Shown here piece after piece: positions 57,970 to 64,000 of a stretch of 64,000 bases of DNA. Each line of letters starts with the position of its first letter. Within the stretch, counting starts at the first letter, position 1. The stretch is taken from contig OY829539.1 of assembly GCA_963691705.1 (NCBI GenBank), forward strand, positions 76,791,255 to 76,855,254, read 5' to 3'. Under the pieces are notes generated by a model. The model made no database searches. It was not told where the DNA came from and saw only the letters and a list, made by a program, of their open reading frames with translations. A program made the position numbers and the translations under genes. This DNA is from Viola odorata (lineage: Eukaryota > Streptophyta > Magnoliopsida > Malpighiales > Violaceae).

Positions 57970-59337
57970 TTGTGTGTATGGCTGCTTGGAAATTTGCTGC
58001 CCTTGAGACTTATCATTAGCTTAGCAGGAGGGATTTTGCCTACTGTATTTTTTTTCCTGTTTACTCTGTGATTGATTTTGTTTTGTTTCATTTCATGTTT
58101 TTTATTGAAACGGCTGGTAGATTATTTGGTCTTTTGGCTAGCGGCAATAATGGGAGAACATGTCAGGGGGAATTCTTTTTTTGACTTTTTTGTTTCTTTT
58201 TTGACGTTCAAGGAAAATTATTTTGCTTCTTTTCTTTATTGGAATGGAATGGCTTCTGTTGGTGCGATTGAGTATTGACGGTAGCCGTAGGAGCGTAGTC
58301 TTTTTTCTAAGCAAACTGGCTAAATGATGGGAAAGTTACATGTCTGCTCGATGACCCGATATAATCTAGTGATGCATAAAATCAAAATTACATACTTTTC
58401 GGTACTGATACTCATTCTAGTTATGGGATTTGCTTTCTCCAAGTGGATTAAGGTGGCTCATTCTAATTATGGTATTTGCTTTCTCCGAGTGGATTAAGAT
58501 GGTTGATACAAATGATATGAAATTCTCCTTTCTATTTCTCGAGCATGAGAAAAAAAAACACTTGCATTTTTACCTGAGGCAAATGTCTATCATCCATTTG
58601 TACGATCTTGCGTCTACCTGCTACAGATGTACCTGAGGCTGGCAATGAAGTGCATTTTAAGATACTGGATGACTCTGCTATTATTATTCCAGTGAACACT
58701 GAAATTCTTTGCTATAATTTAGCATAAAACACATGCAAGCTAACCCTAAATCCTGATACACCCAGGGCTGATGGTTTTACCACGATATAAGATGGCTTCT
58801 TCACTCTAGTATGCTTACCTGCTTACTCCCAGCCCTTCCAACCATAATATGAAAAAAGAGGAGAAACCATTTGGTCACTGCCAGCACTTCCTCTACTCTC
58901 CTTTCACTTGTGTGTCCTCTTTGCCATTTCCTTTCCTCTATTACGTAATAATACCTTAAATTGTCCAAAATTCCTACCGATTTCTTATTGTTTCAGAACC
59001 ACTGGCAGCGCACCCACCAAAAACTGACGCCATGTTAGCATAACACACAAGAAACCACAAAACATTATGAACTAAGTCTCAAATCCGTTCATTACTTCCT
59101 CTGCACCCCCCCTCTATATAGACACTGCCATGGTATGCCATTTTAAAGTATCAGATGCGTGCGGGGAAGGAAATACTACTCTCAACAAGAAATAATTGGA
59201 TTTTGTCCATAAAGCTTGCAGCAGCTGATAAGCAACTAACATAATTATCTTTCCCCACACAAAATCTCAGAGAACACTAGAGTGTGAACTAGCACTTGTT
59301 ATCAATTGGAAATCAACCACAAAAACCCATTGGTCAC
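57970..59337. other. Intergenic, no gene seen
   Basis: 3' flank of the SAM synthetase relic, then mixed sequence. A 28-bp phrase (GCTTTCTCC..AGTGGATTAAG..GG) occurs twice near 58430-58502 as a short direct repeat. The right end is the 3' flank of the PPR gene. Confidence 0.45.
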
Positions 59338-60978
59338 CTAATCATTTACAGATCTGCCGGCAATCAACTCCTTCATCTCCTGCTCCAGGTCATAGATCTT
59401 GTCATTCATTCCTTCCTTGCGATATGCCTCCATCATGATGGAGTAGGTCATGGAATCTGGCTGGCAGTGTTTTTCTTTCATCTGCACAAAAACTCTCTCC
59501 ATTTCCATTAAATCCTCAGCCTTTGCACATGCAGATATAATGGCATTAAAGAAGGAGGTGTTCTCAGTTATCTCAAACTTTGCAGCCAGCAGAACACTGC
59601 TGATAACTTTGTGGAAGAGACCTGCATTAGCATATCCATTAATGAGGCAACAAAAGGTCTTTGTGTCTGCTTTCATGCCTTCTGCACGCATCTGATCAAA
59701 CGTATACTCCATGTGCTTTGCATCCCCTGCATCAGCAAAAACCTCAATTACATTGTTATAAGTAGAGGTGGTCCATGGAAACTGAAGTTTGCGCATGTAT
59801 TCCATCACAGATGACATCTTATCATACATCTGTTTCTTGCCATAAGCACCAATCAATATATTGAAAGTGCGGGTTTCCGGCTCAATTCCAAAATCCCGAA
59901 ACTTCTCATACCATCTCTCCATTAAATCAATCTGACCCTTGTTACCAAACACACTAAGGATTATGTTCATTGTCCACACATCAGGCTTACAAGCAGAGTT
60001 CTCTAACATCCCAGAGAGGACTTTCTCCATCTTGTCATACATCCCAGCCCTCCCATACCCACTCAAAACTATATTTTGGGTGACAGTATTGGGAGAGATC
60101 AATCTCTGATCCATTTCTTGGTACAGAATATCAACCAAATCAAACCTTGAGGCGTCGATAGAAGCCTTGAGTAGGTTACTATAGGTGAAAACATCAGGCT
60201 GGCAGCGAGGGAGAGCTTTCATTTGGTTGAGAGTGGAGAAAGCCTGATCAATCAGATTGTTGCGTGTGTAAGCAGAAAGCAATGCAGTGTAAAGTTCAGG
60301 GGTGGGTTCTAATCCTTCATGGAGCATTTGGTCGAATAGTTGGTGGGCACGGTGGGGCTGTCCAGATTTTCCCAAAAGAACCAGAAGTTTCATGTAGGTC
60401 CCTTCTTTGGGTTGATAGAAGGGTTGTTCTCTAAGCATCTCAAACACCTAAATTATATTTTATATATCCAAATTAGGAAAACCCATTACACATGTGACAT
60501 AGCAGCACAAAGATACAAGGGTAAGAGGGTGTGTATTGGTGTTATGTGTAGTAGTGAGTCTTAAAAAATAACAGGATGTGTGGAAGTGTAACAGAGAAAA
60601 GAGAGAACAAAAGAATACAAACAGAAGCCAAGAAAGAGGGACCTGTAGGGCTTGGAGCCATTGCTTGTTGAGGATAAGATCGGACAAAGTTTCGGTGACG
60701 GTGCTAGCCCAGGCCTTGGCGTTGTTCTTGCGGTCTAACTTTTTCTTAACATTCTTGGTTGGGGTTCTCCTTGGGGACGGAGAAGGAGAGAAGACAGTAG
60801 CAGGGAATTCTCCTTGCTTCCAGTGCTTCTTCTTAGTCTGAGTAAGAGCAGATGAACAAGAGACTGCGCATGGAAGAATGATTGTCCGCAGATGGGTGCG
60901 GGTGTGGGTGCGGGTTCTTTTTCGGGTCTGCTCGGGGAGAGGAGGGGCGAGGAATGAAGATGAGAAGGAGAGAGGCAT
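59338..60978 (-). CDS. EMB2750: Chloroplast PPR protein, EMB2750/PPR2 type (At3g06430-like)
   Basis: P-class pentatricopeptide repeat protein of 481 residues. The Arabidopsis counterpart is plastid-located, needed for embryo development and reported to bind plastid rRNA. Two exons on the minus strand: 60643-60978 (start codon at 60978; N-terminal 40 residues Ser/Arg/Thr-rich and acid-poor, consistent with a plastid transit peptide) and 59338-60447. The border falls in KQWLQALQ|VFEMLREQ, with GT-AG signals. Exon 2 holds about nine PPR units with the usual motif spacing, for example TYMKLLVLLGKSGQPHRA, ELYTALLSAYTRNNLIDQA, DVFTYSNLLKA and RTFNILIGAYGKKQMYDKM. Very high resemblance to the family through KLQFPWTTSTYNNVIE and DTKTFCCLINGYANAGLFHK. 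Length matches the usual 480-490 residues. It appears intact. Confidence 0.92.
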
Positions 60979-61367
60979 GGCTGGTATTCTCAGTCTAATT
61001 TTCTGCAATGCAAATCTCCTTTCCCCTATACTTCATCTCACTAATAAAAGAAGTAAAATTTAATTTCACAAAAACTTTATGCCGGTAGGTGAGTTGATTT
61101 AGAAGATTTTTATTTTAAAAAAAATTAGTTCTTTTACATAAAAATTACATTTTTTATTTGAAATTTTTTATTTTCATACCCAATTACAATTAGTTTATTT
61201 CCACAACAAAGTAGTTAAAAAAATTTTATTTCTCATATCTTCTCAATTTCTCTTATCAAATTCTCATTATATGATCTCTTACAAAAAATTTCATTATATG
61301 ATAACTTACGTATTTGTTACAATTTATTTTTGAAATCACCCTCTCTCTTTTTTTTCTTTTCCATTTT
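60979..61367. promoter_or_regulatory. Upstream region of the PPR gene
   Basis: AT-rich 5' flank. No confident promoter element located by eye. Confidence 0.3.
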
Positions 61368-62404
61368 AAACAATTATTTGAAAAAATGTATATTTGATAT
61401 TAAAAAAAAATCAGTGTAAAATTTACAATTAATTTTTTATCCTTAATAACTTAACAAATAACTTTTATTCTGTTACACATTAGTGATAAAATATCAGTCA
61501 GAGACTCAGTTTGAAGAGTTAATACACCCTACGGTCTCAAAATATTTGTCATTTTATTTTAATCAGTCCCAAATATTTTTCTTATTTTTATCTGTCTCAA
61601 ACCTTTTATCCGTTAGTTCAATATAGTTCTAACTGTAAAAAAAAAACGTTAACGGAGACAAACTATATTAAATTTTATTATTTTAATAATTTTTTCTGAT
61701 AATCCGATCTCAAACATTAGAAAATATTTTTGAAAAATATAGGAATTAAGAAAACTATAATAGAATAGGAAGAAATATTTTTAAAAAATATAGGAATTAA
61801 GAAAAATATAATAGAATTTTTAAAAAATATAGGAAAAATATAATAACTAGGCAACATATTTTAAAAAATATAGAAAATTAAGAAAAATCTAATAAAATAA
61901 GAAACATATTTTAAAAAATATAGTAAATTTCTAATAAAATAGGAAAAAATCTAATAAATAGGAAACATATTTTAAAATTATAAAAATATGAAGAATATGC
62001 AGCAGTGAATAATAGAGTTTGTGTATTTTATTCTTCCAAAAACGTGCAGTAGGATAAAAAAATAAAAGGGAATTTGTATGATAAATTGAGATGTTTGAGA
62101 AATTAAAAGATAATTTGGAAAGACTTGAAATTGTGTTGAGAAACAGAAATCTAGTGGGTTATGCATATTTTCTTTTTAGAAATATATTTTAAAAAAAATA
62201 TAGAAAATTATTAGATTTTTCCAATTTTATTAGATTTTTCTTAATTTGTTTATATTTTTAAAAATATTTTCCCTATTTTATAAATATTTTCTTAATTTCC
62301 TATATTTGTTAAAAATATTTTTACTATGTTATTAGATTTTTCTTAATTTTCTATTTTTTTTATAAAAATGGATATTAAATAGACATTTTCTCAAATGATT
62401 GTTT
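61368..62404. repeat. Large AT-rich inverted repeat with internal tandem units
   Basis: AAACAATTATTTGAAAAAAT at 61368 continues to 61401 and is matched by the complement of 62370-62404 with three or four differences in 34 bases. Inside, the left half has repeated AAATATTTTTAAAAAATATAGG-like units followed by AATTAAGAAAAATCTAAT. The right half has their complements (ATTAGATTTTTCTTAATT). This is probably a foldback or MITE-type element, but termini and target duplication are unclear because of the base composition. Confidence 0.55.
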
Positions 62405-63472
62405 AATAAAAAAAATAAAAAAGAAAAGAAAAAGTGACTTATCTCAACAGGTTGACGATGAGGAGATTGAGGCTGCAGAGGATTAGCAACGGCGTTGATT
62501 TATTTTTTGAGGGGATTTAGCAAACTGCACATTTAAGCAATGTAGAGAAAAAAATACATTGCAGGATCTTCACTGCTTTTGCTTAGCTTGCCACTTCAGC
62601 TGTCGCTTGGCTTTGCTCTGCACTATCATCTATCCATAGAACAGTTAGAGAGGCTGATGCAAGGAAGAAACCATGATTAAACATTTGAATTAACATTTAT
62701 TATTGACCTGACATAGAAAAGGGAAGAACTTCATCTAAAATCACAAGTTATTGTATCAACGAAATACTAAAGAGTGACCATAAAGGCATAAGATACAGGG
62801 AATGCAAGAGACAATTACAGGGGAACAGTGCTAAATGGCAACAAATCAGGGGGGAAATGTAACCTATCAGCATTATGGATATCTCTGACTTTGAATCCTA
62901 CAAACAAGCTCAGCATTATGCATCAACCAATCAATAATCTGACGCTATGTACAAACCAATCTACTTGTATACTTTTGTTTACTTTTAGAATCCTAAGGAA
63001 GCATCTCTTGGTTTAGTAACTCAAAATTTTCTTGTTAAACTATAGGTTTAAAAACTGAACTCAAGTCCATTCAGTCTTAAATCCCAAACTATTGGGAGGT
63101 CCAAAACAGGAAGAAAAAATTTAAAGAAACTAAACAAGAACAAGTTCACTGGCGCCACAATCGGAAGAAAAAAGAAGAGTGGTGCAGCGCAGTGAACAGG
63201 GAAGAAAAAATGAACAAAAAACATAAAATGGAAAGTTAAAGAAACTAAACAAGAACAAACCTCTCCTCTTCTTCAACTGATACTTGCGCTGGAATAAACC
63301 CTATAGAGAAACCGTAAATTTTCATTGCTTCCTTAGAAATTAAAGTAAATTTTTTCAGACTCGTTATTTGATAGAGATGCTTCCTCTTTGTATTTATAAG
63401 AGACAGGGAGGGAAAGTTTGTTGGAGTTTGGAAAAGACATACCGTAAAAATGACACGTGGTTTCACCTAGGG
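62405..63472. other. Intergenic, no gene recognised
   Basis: Low-complexity sequence. Short open stretches, such as one encoding MKIYGFSIGFIPAQVSVEEEE on the minus strand (near 63326-63264), have no family I recognise and no convincing exon partners. Confidence 0.4.
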
Positions 63473-64000
63473 ATGGCAATGGGTACCCGTACCCGGATAC
63501 CCGCCCGTGACCATACCCGTTTGACCGGGTAATGCCCGCTTTGACTAGGTATGGCCGGGTATAAGCTGATTTTTACCCATTGCCACCTCTTTCCTCCATC
63601 CTCACTGCCACCCCAATCCATCCTCGCCTCTTAAACCCAGCACCATCCGAACCACCACCATCGCCGAACTAATAACCAAATCCTCACCGCCAACCCTCTC
63701 GACCAAACCCATCATCACAACCATCTCCTACTGTCAAAACAACCCACTAAATCGCCAATCAGAGCGGCTCCGATTTATACGATTTCAGCAGCCGATCTGC
63801 TTCCTGCAGCTGGGTGCGGTACTGTACGATTTTACCAGGGGTTTTGACCACTCGGTGCTGATTGGATTTAGTAGCATAGTTGTGGCGCTTGCGGTAAGTA
63901 AGCCGTTGTACCATGGTTTTCGACTATCTCCTTCTCTTAGGTATAGTATGGGATGAAGGATTAGGAGGGAAAGGAAATTTTTAAACTTTCCCTTGTATGA
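63473..64000. mobile_element. hAT-like element end (TAGGGATGGCAAT), truncated by window edge
   Basis: TAGGGATGGCAATGGGTACCC at 63473 is followed by CCCGTACCCGGATACCCGCCCG and similar subterminal motifs, matching the termini of the element at 19613. A complementary TACCCATTGCCACCTC occurs already at 63572-63587. The unit is therefore either a 115-bp miniature element or the left end of a longer one running past 64000. The following pyrimidine-rich CACCACCATCGCC-type sequence is like the captured leaders in neighbouring hAT elements. Confidence 0.5.

Noticed and set aside
62570..62640. Possible last exon coding DDSAEQSQATAEVAS on the minus strand
   Set aside because: A splice acceptor and stop can be drawn, but no family is recognised and no upstream exon connects.
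1..64000. CRISPR arrays, operons, phage or plasmid genes
   Set aside because: No regularly spaced repeats with unique spacers and no bacterial-type gene packing; the DNA is clearly plant nuclear.

Overview
The window is nuclear DNA of a flowering plant, most likely a core eudicot. The evidence is AT-rich intergenic sequence, short GT-AG introns, plant-only gene families (KIN-12 kinesin, GFS12, CAMTA, a chloroplast PPR protein, ATG8h/i type) and a dense load of small plant-type transposons. Exon structures were read by hand from splice signals and reading frame. They close in frame for KIN12E, the methyltransferase, GFS12, the proteasome chaperone and the PPR gene.

Layout. 1-5130: 3' portion of an L1-type LINE, inserted in the right end of a CACTA element (to 5492). 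5493-8630: AT-rich intergenic DNA with a TA-flanked MITE at 7801-8190. 8631-17487 (+): 24-exon kinesin-12 gene, KIN12E-like. 18051-22071: hAT-like non-autonomous elements, one nested inside another. 22685-31002 (-): a large ruined CAMTA transcription-factor gene. It has lost part of its CG-1 domain and its 3' end, carries frameshifts and stop codons, and holds two insertions: a TIR element with tRNA-like pieces at 23509-24562 and an LTR retrotransposon at 27474-30166. 32809-34949 (-): intact small SAM-dependent methyltransferase. 35682-36302 (+): unrecognised acidic repeat protein with two EAR-type DLNxxP motifs. 36589-40894: hAT elements, a foldback MITE and a possible Mutator-like element.

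41086-48835 (+): intact GFS12 (pseudokinase, BEACH and WD40 protein). 49653-50867 (+): proteasome assembly chaperone 3-like gene. 51444-51888: a fresh 230-bp tandem duplication. 52081-53495 (+): two-MATH-domain protein with unclear 5' end. 53756-54664 (-): disrupted ATG8h/i-type gene. 55038-55573: hAT MITE with perfect 8-bp target duplication. 56862-57969 (+): SAM synthetase pseudogene with telomere-type repeats at an internal deletion. 59338-60978 (-): PPR gene matching EMB2750/PPR2. 61368-62404: AT-rich inverted repeat. From 63473 another hAT end begins.

The genes do not form one pathway, as expected for a plant chromosome. The main story is the contrast between five well-preserved housekeeping genes and three decaying ones (CAMTA, ATG8, SAM synthetase), with many small transposons between and inside them. 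I found no CRISPR array, operon or clearly new molecular system. The best candidates for something undescribed are the repeat/EAR protein at 35682-36302 and the composite insertion with two tRNA-like segments at 23509-24562.
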